Below are positions 25,063 to 34,624 of a stretch of 64,000 nucleotides of DNA, piece after piece. The DNA is from NIOZ-UU13 sp964653075. Lineage in GTDB: Bacteria; Planctomycetota; Phycisphaerae; Sedimentisphaerales; Anaerobacaceae. Within the stretch, counting starts at the first letter, position 1; every line of letters begins with the position of its first letter. The notes beneath the pieces were generated by a model. That model did not search any database and was not told the origin of the DNA. It worked only from the letters and a program-made list of their open reading frames with translations. The stretch is from assembly GCA_964653075.1 (NCBI GenBank), contig CAZZAX010000002.1, positions 1-64,000 on the forward strand, in the 5' to 3' direction. A program made the position numbers and the translations under genes.

Positions 25063-27686
25063 GGTACGTCCCCCTGAATTGCCGGCAGCTTGTCCTGGTT
25101 ATTTGGTATGGACCCGGATCCCGATGAATCGGAACGGGTATCGCTGATGATTTTCAACAATAAACTATGAGCCTTTCGAAAACGGGGCGCATCCGCCAGA
25201 GCCTCGAGTACATATCGTTTTGCAGTGCTTGGGTCTCGTTCCTGAAACAGCTTAGCCAGGCGGTAGTTGACATCCGCCGGGTCAGCGGGATCCAGCAAAA
25301 GCAGACGCCTGTATGATTCGATAGCTTGTTCGTTTTGGCCGAGTTCTTCGTTGGCCCGGCCCATCTGCAAATGAACCGTTCCAAGCATGGGATAGATCGC
25401 CATATATCTGTTTCCATTTTCAAGGATTGCAGACCAGTCCTTTTGCTCCATACCAATCTCCATGAGACGTCCATAGGCCTCCACTGCATTTGCTGAAATC
25501 GTGCCCAACTTGGTGAGCATCAGGCGTTCCTGTTCGGTCTCGTCGAGTTTTCGATATATACTGGCAAGAAGACTATAAGCATTTCCTTCGCCGGTATAGT
25601 TCGGATAAAGAGAGAGCAGCTTCTTGAGCGGTATCTGGGCCTGTTCCCAGTTTTCATCTGCCAAAAGATGGTTGGCACGCAATGTCAGGGCCCAAAAGCT
25701 GTTTGGGTGCTTTGTAAGCCATTCCGCCAAAGCCTCCGGGTCAGAAGGATCAACTTGTCCGGTCTCCGGCTCAGACCAGTCAACATCCTGAGCCAGATCC
25801 TCGGCTAGTTTTCGAGCAAAGACCTCAAATTGCTTTTCGATTTTTTCAATCGGAGCAGTCCTCCTGGAGATGACCGTGTTGATCTCGTCGCCTTCAGCCA
25901 GGTCCGCAAGTATAGCTTTGAGAGACGCCAGGCCAAACTTATCGACAAGAAACTCCACCACAAGTGAGGATTCATAGTAGGCAAACTGCAAGTGCATTGG
26001 TGTAGGCGGACTCAGAAACGCACTGCTTAGCCTGCTAATCGGGACCAGCTCTCCTGCGAGGATCATTTTACGATACTCCGAATTCATGTGTTGACCCCAG
26101 GCGGGATTGCGCTGTTTTTCTTCATATACGGAAATACCTTCACTGAGCCAGCGCGGCATTTTGTTTTCTGTCAGATTGAGTGTGACTACATGACAAAACT
26201 CGTGCCACAAAGTTGCCTCCCAGTTTACTGCTCTGGAAGCCCTTGGACTGTTTGCGGTAATTACATTACCGAAGCAGACACCGAGAAAACCATCCCCTCC
26301 GGGCATGCCAAACGTGCGCACGGCGAAATCCTGCTGATTAGGGAACAACTCCAATGTAACGGAGTCACTCAATTCAAGGCCGTATTTCTGACATAGTTGG
26401 GATTTGGCCTGCTGTAACAATTTCAAGACCCTTTTACCGTACACAGCCGCTTCGAGCTCGTCCATTCGAATGATGAATCCGTCCGCAGTTAGAGTTTTGA
26501 ACCTTGACATACTATCTCGAAGATTGACAAGGTTGTACGCCAGGACATTATACTGGTCAACCTTGTAAACCTCCTCAGCCAGAGTCCATCCCTTTGATTC
26601 GTCGCCCAGACGAAGCAAATCTTCGGTCAACTGTATCTTTGCTGCAAGATATTTCCGATCAAATTGCAATGCTCGACGCTGATAAGCTGCTCCTTCTGCA
26701 AAACGATATTTCTGGGACAACTTTCTGCCGATCAGATAATCCACTACCGGATTTTTCGGCCAAAACTTCAGCGCATTAGCGCGGCAGCTCTTGACCGTAT
26801 TAGGGTCATTACCCAGATGAGATATAACCGCACGCAAAGCCCAGGTCTCTGAGTGCCACGGATTAACAGCAACAGCCTGATCAAGCAATTTGCCCGCGGA
26901 AGCATAGTCTTCGCAATCGATTTGATGTTCTGCCAGAAGCAATAAGGAAGGCACATGGTTCGGATTTATAAAAAGAGCCGCATCTAATGATTTGATCATT
27001 AATTTCCTGTCACTATGGTAAAATGCCTTGGCTAAACCGCAATGCATGTCCGGGTCGTCGCCGAACCGTTCGAGAGCTTTTCGATACTGACTGGCGGCCA
27101 GATCGTAATCCTGCTTATCCAGTGCCAGTGCTGCCGATGCGAGATAGGCTTCACGGCAGTTCGGGTCAATTCTTAAGGCACGGTTAAAAAGCTGCTCAAG
27201 AATAATCCGTGGTTCGGAGCCAAGCAGAAGAAGCGTTTCTCCGAGAGCCACCAGATCCGGCGGGTCCCAGAATTCTAATTTGAATGAACCGCCATAACGG
27301 TAGATTTTTTTAAGCATTTCGGAAGCACGATTGGTTTGGCCGCAAGATAGATGCGCCTTATGCCCAAGCTTTAAGAAGCGAGAACTCATTGGATAACGAA
27401 GAAGGGCCAAATCAATTTCTTTTGCGGCCTTGTGATATTGGCCCATTGCCATTAGCGACTCGACCATCAGAGCCCACAAGTGCCTTCTGCTTCTGTAGGT
27501 GCTGTCTTCGATGGCTTTTCGAGTTAATTCAAGGCATTTTTTGTATTGACCGGTCTTAAATTGTTCGCGGGCGACGTCAATATCTTCGGCGTATGCGGCT
27601 TGTTTTCTACCAAATATAAAACCGATACAAGCCACCACCAAAAAAATACGTCTATGGTGCAACATGTACCTGAAGAAAAAAGCCAT
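25059..27686 (-). CDS. TPR-repeat protein with gluzincin metallopeptidase (MA-like) domain
   Basis: I choose the ATG at 27686 (the frame extends to a TTG at 27701). The 875-residue product has a leader with a hydrophobic segment (about 13-33), and tetratricopeptide repeats from about 35 to 380. A metallopeptidase domain follows with LWHEFCHV (His495, Glu496, His499) and a third-ligand Glu516 in WLSEGISVYEE. A second TPR block occupies the last 200 residues (for example MGRANEELGQNEQAIESYRR). The HExxH plus downstream E pattern is the gluzincin zinc site. It is the first gene of the eight-gene operon; the region 27687-27869 upstream would hold the operon promoter, which I could not pin down. 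Probably periplasmic or membrane-anchored. Confidence 0.88.
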   Translation of the reverse strand: MAFFFRYMLHHRRIFLVVACIGFIFGRKQAAYAEDIDVAREQFKTGQYKKCLELTRKAIEDSTYRSRRHLWALMVESLMAMGQYHKAAKEIDLALLRYPMSSRFLKLGHKAHLSCGQTNRASEMLKKIYRYGGSFKLEFWDPPDLVALGETLLLLGSEPRIILEQLFNRALRIDPNCREAYLASAALALDKQDYDLAASQYRKALERFGDDPDMHCGLAKAFYHSDRKLMIKSLDAALFINPNHVPSLLLLAEHQIDCEDYASAGKLLDQAVAVNPWHSETWALRAVISHLGNDPNTVKSCRANALKFWPKNPVVDYLIGRKLSQKYRFAEGAAYQRRALQFDRKYLAAKIQLTEDLLRLGDESKGWTLAEEVYKVDQYNVLAYNLVNLRDSMSRFKTLTADGFIIRMDELEAAVYGKRVLKLLQQAKSQLCQKYGLELSDSVTLELFPNQQDFAVRTFGMPGGDGFLGVCFGNVITANSPRASRAVNWEATLWHEFCHVVTLNLTENKMPRWLSEGISVYEEKQRNPAWGQHMNSEYRKMILAGELVPISRLSSAFLSPPTPMHLQFAYYESSLVVEFLVDKFGLASLKAILADLAEGDEINTVISRRTAPIEKIEKQFEVFARKLAEDLAQDVDWSEPETGQVDPSDPEALAEWLTKHPNSFWALTLRANHLLADENWEQAQIPLKKLLSLYPNYTGEGNAYSLLASIYRKLDETEQERLMLTKLGTISANAVEAYGRLMEIGMEQKDWSAILENGNRYMAIYPMLGTVHLQMGRANEELGQNEQAIESYRRLLLLDPADPADVNYRLAKLFQERDPSTAKRYVLEALADAPRFRKAHSLLLKIISDTRSDSSGSGSIPNNQDKLPAIQGDVP

Positions 27687-27869
27687 ATTATATCTACTCA
27701 ACTAACTGTAGATCAAAATCTTTAATTATTTAACTCAAGCGGACCCGGCTTAAACGCGTGCTGCTATCGGTGCAATACAACCGTCTTCCAGTCCTTAAAA
27801 TATTATAGCTTATATATAGTATAGCGTCAATAAGATGTATTGTTCGTATTTAAGAAGTCAGGCTTCGGA

Positions 27870-30182
27870 TTAATTCTCATGCGGCAGGATCGGTCCCCGC
27901 CATACGCTGCCGCCAAACGTGGTGATATACATTAGACTATCATCAGCCGGGTCAAACACCACTCTTTGAATATTCGAGAACGGTAGATCATCGAAGGCTT
28001 CCCAGGTACGACCATTGTCCCGTGTTAGCCACAGGCCGGCACTAGGCGCTCCTTCAGTAAAAGTCATATATATCCACCCCTTGAATTCAGGGTGAAAGTA
28101 TCCACCAAAGGTCTGACGCGCTTTTCGCCCGATACGTCTCCATGTTTTTCCACCATCTTCTGAGCAGTACAATCCCCCGGACATGTCCTGCCGGTTCGAA
28201 TCACAGGTGCCTATAAGAATTATATTGCTATCCCCCGGATGGACTGAAAAATCCTTGGGATACAAGAAAAGTTGAGATGTATTGACCTTTTCCCATGTCT
28301 CTGCGCCGTCCCTGGATCGGTACAATCCTACACCCTCGCTCATGAGCGGCTTTCCATATGCCGGACGCTTGGCGCATACCATCGCAAAAAGCGTACCGTC
28401 CCTGTGCAGAATCACGCGAGAGACCCGCATGTTCTGTGTGTGGCCCAGGCCCTTTTTCTTCAGCGTCCATGTTTTACCGTCGTCTATTGATTTATACACA
28501 CCTTCCATGAAGACTCCGGCGTAAAGCGTACGCAGAATTTTGGGACTCATGGTGTCAAGCACGATGGAGGTCACCGGTTTTAGTGGGATGCCCTGAGCTT
28601 CGTGCTTCCACGAAGCTCCGAAATCACGTGAGATACATACGCCTCCGGGACGGTTGTGGCCGTGACGTTCGGAAATGATATTGTCGTTGGGAATATCGTG
28701 AACATTGGAGAACGCACCCCACATCTTTCCGGGTATATCCGGGTCGAACGTTATCTCGTAACAGGTGTTCCTCCATGGTGCCCATGAGTTCTTATCCCAC
28801 CAGACCCACGTCTTACCGCTGTTAATTGATCGAGCCAGGCCGATATCCGTATAAGCAATGTAATGCCTGTTCGATTCAAAGGGGTCTATATAGTAATGCC
28901 ATGTAGTAGTGACCACCAGGCCGTTGCATACCCATTCACAACCCGGTTTGGGCTCCTGGTCGGCAGCGGGATAAGTATGGCCGTTGAACCACGTTTCACC
29001 GCCGTTATGTGTGATATAGCATTGACTCCTTACCAGAATGACCCGGTTGGGATCGGTGTTGCATATGGCAGCTCCGAAAGGTGCATCACCTCCCTTGTAG
29101 GATTGTCCGGTGGAGGCGGTGACGTAGTTGGGAGCAACATTGTAACGCTCGAAACGCGGATCCATGAAGTACGTGTCGCGCCAGGTCAGGCCCGCGTCAT
29201 CGCTTCGATATACCGTGTCATGATGGGGCGGGTGAAATCCTGTACTTGTGTTCATAGCGTACACAGTGAGTGGTTTAGTATTCGTGGTGAGAAGCTGATT
29301 GTATTGGGCGATAGAACCATAGGCCCATTGATCGGCTTTTTTTGTATCCGTGTTGATACCCGGACCCATGGCTTGTTGCCAGGACCGGCCGCGATCTCTT
29401 GAACTATAGATACCACCCTTGAAGGTGCCGTTCTCATCTTTGCTGGTTATGGTGCAATAAAGCACAATGAAGTTTTCTTTCGAATCGGAACCACCGGCGA
29501 ATCCCTGTATTTCCTTCCATGGCAGGCCGTCTGTCTTTTCCTCCCATTTCTTCCCCCCATCGTCAGAGCGCCAGATGCCCTTATTTGTGGCAGCGAACAT
29601 AACGCGGCCTTTGTTAGTACGGTCAAAATGGAATCCTATCACCTGGCCATTGGGTCCATTACATGCTGTCCACGTTGAACCTGCATTTCGTGACAACCAG
29701 CATTTGCTGTTGCGAGTACCAACAAGCATGATGTTTGGATCGGGTGGATTTATCGCAATTTCACCGTACAGAGATTCCCTGAGATTACCTACTGGTGTAA
29801 AGGTTCTTCCCCGGTCGCGGCTGATTCGCAGGCGTCCCCTTGAGGAAGCGTAAATGATGTCCTGATTTGATGGATGGAAGCCCGGCCGGCATCTCGTATC
29901 AGTTCTGAGTTGCGCATGGTTAATCATACGCCAGTTTCTGCCGCCGTCCTCGGAAATATACGCCGCGCTCATGTCGCAGTTGAGCATCATCAGGTTATGG
30001 TTCGCCGGAGATATCGCTGGCGAAAACATTCCGCCTCCACCTGACAGGCCGACAGGCTCCCAAATAATCTGTCTATCGAGATTCTCCGAATGGGTAGCAT
30101 TCTGCTCACTGTACATCAATATAACAAGCAGCAGTAAAAATCCGCAACAACGTAAAAACAAATATATCCCACGGTATTTCAT
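27870..30182 (-). CDS. Secreted BNR/sortilin-type beta-propeller protein (GH74-like)
   Basis: The 770-residue protein has a signal peptide (about 1-28) and many BNR/Asp-box repeats of the S-x-D-x-G-x-x-W type (SEDGGRNWR, SRNAGSTWT, SDDGGKKWE, SRDRGRSWQ, SDDAGLTWR, SEDGGKTWR, TRDNGRTWE). These indicate two stacked propellers as in GH74 xyloglucanases and VPS10/sortilin-like proteins. The GLSGGGGMFSPAISP opening resembles GH74-like family members. Catalytic residues cannot be assigned confidently. AAAGGAAG precedes the ATG. It faces the divergent isomerase-like gene at 30501 across a 318-base spacer. Likely a carbohydrate-active or glycan-binding exoprotein. Confidence 0.85.
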   Translation of the reverse strand: MKYRGIYLFLRCCGFLLLLVILMYSEQNATHSENLDRQIIWEPVGLSGGGGMFSPAISPANHNLMMLNCDMSAAYISEDGGRNWRMINHAQLRTDTRCRPGFHPSNQDIIYASSRGRLRISRDRGRTFTPVGNLRESLYGEIAINPPDPNIMLVGTRNSKCWLSRNAGSTWTACNGPNGQVIGFHFDRTNKGRVMFAATNKGIWRSDDGGKKWEEKTDGLPWKEIQGFAGGSDSKENFIVLYCTITSKDENGTFKGGIYSSRDRGRSWQQAMGPGINTDTKKADQWAYGSIAQYNQLLTTNTKPLTVYAMNTSTGFHPPHHDTVYRSDDAGLTWRDTYFMDPRFERYNVAPNYVTASTGQSYKGGDAPFGAAICNTDPNRVILVRSQCYITHNGGETWFNGHTYPAADQEPKPGCEWVCNGLVVTTTWHYYIDPFESNRHYIAYTDIGLARSINSGKTWVWWDKNSWAPWRNTCYEITFDPDIPGKMWGAFSNVHDIPNDNIISERHGHNRPGGVCISRDFGASWKHEAQGIPLKPVTSIVLDTMSPKILRTLYAGVFMEGVYKSIDDGKTWTLKKKGLGHTQNMRVSRVILHRDGTLFAMVCAKRPAYGKPLMSEGVGLYRSRDGAETWEKVNTSQLFLYPKDFSVHPGDSNIILIGTCDSNRQDMSGGLYCSEDGGKTWRRIGRKARQTFGGYFHPEFKGWIYMTFTEGAPSAGLWLTRDNGRTWEAFDDLPFSNIQRVVFDPADDSLMYITTFGGSVWRGPILPHEN

Positions 30183-30500
30183 GGTTTAATTCTTCCTTTA
30201 GTTGATTATGCAATCTGTTGTCGTCAGCAAGAATAAAACAAAAACACTTTTCAGTCAGAATATGATTTCAGTTCTGCTGATTATTTTACTGTTACCGTGT
30301 TTAGTTTCAAGAACCGTTTTCGTTTCAATGTTTTCCACTTTTTCAATATCACAGGTTTAGCTTTATTTTGAAAATATAGATTCAGCTTGCCCCCGACCGT
30401 CTAATGCGTTACACTTCTTTTGTTTCTCAGGTAAAAAAATCCAAGTTGCCGGCTGGTTACGGACTTGTCAAACTTAGAAATTGAAATTGGAGGAACTATT
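30183..30500. promoter_or_regulatory. Divergent intergenic region with minus-strand promoter candidate
   Basis: This 318-base spacer separates the divergent BNR-protein and isomerase-like genes and contains no gene I can support. On the minus strand TTGAAA (30305-30310) is followed after 16 bases by TAAAAT (30283-30288), about 100 bases before the BNR-protein ATG. No equally good pair was found for the plus-strand gene; only its ribosome site (GGAGGA, about 30489-30494) is clear. Confidence 0.4.
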
Positions 30501-31487
30501 ATGAATGAGCCGAAAATAAAACAATACAAAGCTATTTCGAGACGTGCTTTTTGCCGGTCGGCAATTACTGCGGCCATAGCGCTCCACTATCTCAAGCCAT
30601 CCGCTCAGGCATCGCAGATGAAAGGAAAGGTCAAATTCTACAAGAACCTGGGGCACGGTCACATCGGAGTAAGGGCCAATCAGCTACAAGCACTTGAGTA
30701 TGCAGTTAAATATGGTTTTGACAGCATTACTCCCAGTCTTGGTGAATTTGTAAACAAATCTACCTCTGAAATCCGTGAGTGGTTGGGGACAATGAAAGAT
30801 AAGGGTATTCGATACGGCGCAGCAGGTCTTCCTGTGGAGTTTCGAAGAGACGAAAATCGGTTTAAGGCGGATTTGGCGCGACTGCCCAAACAGGCGGCTG
30901 TTTTAAGACAATTAGGCGTCAAACGCATAGCAACCTGGATTATGCCCGGCCACAGAGAACTCACGTATCTGCAACATTTCAAGCAGCTTACAAAGCGTTT
31001 TCGTGAAATAGCGAATGCGCTCAAAGACAACGATATCAGGCTGGGTCTGGAATTTGTTGGGCCACGAACATCTCGGGCAAGGTCTCGTTTTCCATTTATA
31101 AGCACTCAGATTGGAATGATGGAACTGGTGGATGCAATCGGAACTGGAAATGTAGGTCTTCTTATGGATAGCTGGCATTGGTACACCTCACATGGGACGG
31201 TTGAAGAGCTGCTGCAGTTATCGAATAAAGATATCGTACATGTACACGTAAACGACGCTCCATCGGGTATTCCTGTCGATAAGCAAATAGATAACCGCCG
31301 GGCACTACCGGTAACAACGGGAGTTATCGATATGAGAGGATTTATTAACGCCTTAGTCAAAATCGGTTACGACGGTCCGGTGGAATGTGAACCATTCGAT
31401 CAGGAATTACGCAAAATGGAAGATAATGCAGCCCTGCGAAAAACCATCGCATCGCTTAACCGTATATGGGACCTGATCGACGTTTGA
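30501..31487 (+). CDS. Tat-exported xylose-isomerase-like TIM-barrel protein
   Basis: The start is the ATG at 30501, with GGAGGA just upstream. The 328-residue protein has a twin-arginine motif (SRRAFCR) and hydrophobic segment, then a sugar phosphate isomerase/epimerase-type (AP endonuclease 2) barrel. Likely metal ligands fall in GLEFVGP, LLMDSWHWYTSHG, VHVHVNDAP and VECEPF (Glu, Asp/His, His, Glu). Exported members of this fold include isomerases, epimerases and lyases acting on 3-keto-sugars, so the label isomerase should not be read as a proven activity. It stands alone between two minus-strand genes. Confidence 0.88.
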   Translation: MNEPKIKQYKAISRRAFCRSAITAAIALHYLKPSAQASQMKGKVKFYKNLGHGHIGVRANQLQALEYAVKYGFDSITPSLGEFVNKSTSEIREWLGTMKDKGIRYGAAGLPVEFRRDENRFKADLARLPKQAAVLRQLGVKRIATWIMPGHRELTYLQHFKQLTKRFREIANALKDNDIRLGLEFVGPRTSRARSRFPFISTQIGMMELVDAIGTGNVGLLMDSWHWYTSHGTVEELLQLSNKDIVHVHVNDAPSGIPVDKQIDNRRALPVTTGVIDMRGFINALVKIGYDGPVECEPFDQELRKMEDNAALRKTIASLNRIWDLIDV

Positions 31488-31612
31488 GCAAACCACGCCC
31501 TACGAAATAAATAGACATACATCTTACTGCAGAGATATTAATCGCAGGAATGTTCAATCTGTATTAATCCGGTGCATTTTAAGTCCGGCGTTACCTCAGT
31601 CGCCCCCTGCTT

Positions 31613-32911
31613 CTACAAAGACCATGGCGATCTCATCGCTCTTGCGAGCATCCTGTTGGCCATGTCATCATTAAGAAACCGCTCATTGTCCGGATCCCAT
31701 CGCAGTTTTCGCCCTAACCTCAGACAGATATTTCCGGCGTGACAAGTTGTGACCGAACGATGAGAAACTTCGGCATTGGATATCGGTAGGCTGCGTGTCT
31801 TGACACAATCGAGAAAATTGCGATGGTGACCCGTCATAAACTCATAGCCTTTCTGCATAAAGTTGACCTTCTGCATAATGGCTTCGCTCGAAGCGGTAAT
31901 CTTGCCGGTGTCATCCACGCTTACCCAGCCATCGGTGCCGACAAATTTATTTCCTCTGGGGCCCCTGCCAGGTTCAGTTTCGTCGTGATAAATCATCTTT
32001 ACCCCGTTCGGATAAGTTGCAACTACCTCGAAACGCACGGGTGTATTGAACAGACCGTCCCTTGGAAATTCAGCCCGGCCTTCGTACTGAGTAGGGCCTG
32101 TATATTGACTGCCATTCGCCCACTGGGCAAGATCGTTGAAGTGTGCACCGAGGTCGGTTAATTGCCCGCCGGAGTAATCGTATAACCATCGAAAACTACC
32201 GTGGCATCTTCTGGGTGTGTAGGCCTCGAATGGGGCAGGTCCGAGCCAGGTATCATAATCAAAGCCCTTCGGGACAGGTTCCGGCTTCTGTGGAGGACAT
32301 GTCGGGCCGTTATGGTAGTAGCAATGCAGGATGTGAAGCCGGCCGAGCATTCCGCTGCGGGCGACGTCCACAGCAAAACGAAAACACCCGTTGCTGCGCC
32401 GCTGAGTGCCGGACTGATAGACGGTTTTAAGTCGATTCATCGTATCAGCAACAGTCCTGCCTTCTGCAATAGTCAGGGAAATCGGTTTTTCACAATAGAT
32501 GTCTTTGCCTGCCTTTGCGGCTTCAATTGAAATAATGGCGTGCCAGTGGTCCGGCGTTGCTATCAGCACCGTTTCAATATCATCTCGAATAAGTATCTCG
32601 CGGAAATCGTTGTACGCCGTGCAGTCTGTATTTCCATATGCGGAATCAACCGTTTTCTTTGCACTGAGACGGTGGTTCGTATCGACATCACAAACGGCTA
32701 GAATACGCAGGTCAACATAGGTAAGAAAATTTCGCAGATTGTGCATGCCCTGACCACCCAGACCGATAGCGCCCATAGTAAGACGCTCGCTCGGAGCAAT
32801 TACGCTATCTTTACCCAGAGCCGAAGATGGGATAACATACGGGAAGGAAATTGTTGATGCAATCAATCCTGTCGTACTCTTGAGGAGTGCTCTTCGAGTA
32901 AATGTTTTCAT
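31613..32911 (-). CDS. Tat-exported Gfo/Idh/MocA-family oxidoreductase
   Basis: The 432-residue protein opens with a twin-arginine leader (TRRALLK plus hydrophobic stretch, residues 1-33). A Rossmann domain follows with AIGLGGQGMHN, CDVDTNHR and ATPDHWHA, the catalytic EKP motif (YCEKPIS), and the alpha/beta substrate domain. Exported Gfo/Idh/MocA enzymes usually carry a tightly bound NAD(P) and interconvert hydroxyl and keto groups of sugars, including C3 oxidation of glycosides. A GGAG lies about nine bases upstream of the ATG. The sulfatase gene upstream ends 46 bases away on the same strand, so they may be co-transcribed. Substrate unknown. Confidence 0.9.
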   Translation of the reverse strand: MKTFTRRALLKSTTGLIASTISFPYVIPSSALGKDSVIAPSERLTMGAIGLGGQGMHNLRNFLTYVDLRILAVCDVDTNHRLSAKKTVDSAYGNTDCTAYNDFREILIRDDIETVLIATPDHWHAIISIEAAKAGKDIYCEKPISLTIAEGRTVADTMNRLKTVYQSGTQRRSNGCFRFAVDVARSGMLGRLHILHCYYHNGPTCPPQKPEPVPKGFDYDTWLGPAPFEAYTPRRCHGSFRWLYDYSGGQLTDLGAHFNDLAQWANGSQYTGPTQYEGRAEFPRDGLFNTPVRFEVVATYPNGVKMIYHDETEPGRGPRGNKFVGTDGWVSVDDTGKITASSEAIMQKVNFMQKGYEFMTGHHRNFLDCVKTRSLPISNAEVSHRSVTTCHAGNICLRLGRKLRWDPDNERFLNDDMANRMLARAMRSPWSL

Positions 32912-32957
32912 AATGTAGTTCTCCAGCTAACAAGTTTTCACAAGCACAAGAAAAAGC

Positions 32958-34385
32958 TTAGCGTACGTTAGTTACCTCCTTTTCCCAACGTTCGTACTCA
33001 GTTTTGAGTTGCTCTGCTATTTCCGGTCTTGCGGCGAGGAGATTAGCAGTCTCTCCAATATCGGTCTGCAGGTCGAAAAGCTGCCAATCCTGGTTTGTAC
33101 TGTTTCGTTCACGGATTAGCTTGTAGCGACCTTTGCGAATCGCATTACTTTTATTACCCCAGCTCCAGTAGAGATACTTATGGGGCGAGGGAGCCCTGCC
33201 GGTCAGTGAGGCGGTTGGGTCCTTGCCGTCGAGGACGCGGTCGGTTGGAAGAGACAGACCCGCGGCATGAAGCGCCATTGGAACGATGTCCATACTGACC
33301 AGAGGCTCACGACATATTGTCCCCGGCCTTATTCGTCCGGGCCATCGAACGATGCAGGGTACTCGGATTCCGCCTTCCCAAAGTGTCACTCCCCCGGCTT
33401 TCAGCGGCTCATTTGAAGCACATTCCAATCCACGTGCCGGAATAAGAAAAGCTCCGTTGTCAGAAAGCAAAATAACGATTGTGTTCTCAGCCAGCTTCAA
33501 TCGGTCGAGCTGATCAAGAACGTGGCCTACGCCATCGTCCAGCGCTGTTACCACCGACCGGTAGCGTTTGCGTTCATCAAGTGTTTTCGGCGAGTAGCCG
33601 TATCGTTCAAAAGCTTCGTCCGGCGCTTGCCATAAACAAGGTGTCCCGGGCGGCTTGTTTTTCGGATTCGGGAAGTGGGCTGCGTTGAATGGAACATAGC
33701 AAAAGAAAGGTCTGTCTTTGTTTCGTTCAATGAACTCACACGCCGCATCGGCAAAGACAAAGGTGCTATAGCCATTAGCTTTTGCAGGCTCAGTGTTGCG
33801 GTAAAGGTCATTGCGACCGTTGTAGATATATTTATAATAATCGCAGTTTCCGGAGATATTACCAAAATATTCGTTGAAGCCTCTATCCGTAGGTCGGCTT
33901 CCGGGAGCAAAACCGAGATTCCATTTGCCAAAGCACCCGCTGACATAACCGGCCTTGGCGAGATATCGAGGCAGGATTACCTCGTAATGCGGAAGAGCGA
34001 TTTGTTGAAGTTCATCTATCTTATAGAGCTGTTCGTTCAAACCGTTGCGGAGCGGATGCCGGCCGGTGAGCAAGGCCCCGCGAGAAGGCATGCAAGACGG
34101 TGAACCAATGTAGAAATCGGTACAACGAGCTCCCTCAGAAGCCAGCCGGTCGATTCGTGGTGTTTTCATCAAGCGATTGCCGTAACAAGCCAGGTCACCA
34201 TAACCGATGTTGTCGAGAAACATAATAACGATGTTAGGTTTCTTTAAGGTGTGAGCAGAATTGCAGATATCGGGGAAGAACAAACCAGTAAAACCCAAGC
34301 CTACTGCTCTTTTTATAAAGGTCCGTCGAGAAAAAACAGTATTTGTTCCGATATGATGTTCTTGCTTAACAATTATCCGGCTCAT
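32958..34385 (-). CDS. Tat-exported sulfatase (formylglycine-dependent, type I)
   Basis: The 475-residue protein begins with a twin-arginine leader (SRRTFIK, near residue 20). Sulfatase hallmarks follow: FLDNIGYGDLACYG (metal-binding Asp) and the maturation motif C-M-P-S-R in SPSCMPSRGALLTGRHP, whose Cys becomes formylglycine. LSDNGAF and a C-terminal LYWSWGNKSNAIRKGRYKLI segment complete the family pattern, and the length is typical. It likely removes sulfate esters from glycans in the periplasm. No maturase (FGE or anSME) lies in the window. The ribosome site is weak (TAAGA). It probably shares a transcript with the downstream Gfo/Idh oxidoreductase gene. Confidence 0.93.
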   Translation of the reverse strand: MSRIIVKQEHHIGTNTVFSRRTFIKRAVGLGFTGLFFPDICNSAHTLKKPNIVIMFLDNIGYGDLACYGNRLMKTPRIDRLASEGARCTDFYIGSPSCMPSRGALLTGRHPLRNGLNEQLYKIDELQQIALPHYEVILPRYLAKAGYVSGCFGKWNLGFAPGSRPTDRGFNEYFGNISGNCDYYKYIYNGRNDLYRNTEPAKANGYSTFVFADAACEFIERNKDRPFFCYVPFNAAHFPNPKNKPPGTPCLWQAPDEAFERYGYSPKTLDERKRYRSVVTALDDGVGHVLDQLDRLKLAENTIVILLSDNGAFLIPARGLECASNEPLKAGGVTLWEGGIRVPCIVRWPGRIRPGTICREPLVSMDIVPMALHAAGLSLPTDRVLDGKDPTASLTGRAPSPHKYLYWSWGNKSNAIRKGRYKLIRERNSTNQDWQLFDLQTDIGETANLLAARPEIAEQLKTEYERWEKEVTNVR

Positions 34386-34624
34386 TTGTTCTTACCGACC
34401 CTCTCTCTTATAAAGGTTTCTCAAATCATGTATTTTTCAAAACCGGTGCTCCTCAGCGCCGCTCAGTTTGACGTCTATATTATAATACACAGGGCTATCT
34501 TAATGCAACTGCACAGGGTATCAAACAACCGATTAATTCGTTCCATGACAAATCTAAAGTAAGAGGTTATAATTCCGAAGGTGTACAACAAGGAAATAAA
34601 AGACCAAAACAAGGAGAATATACA

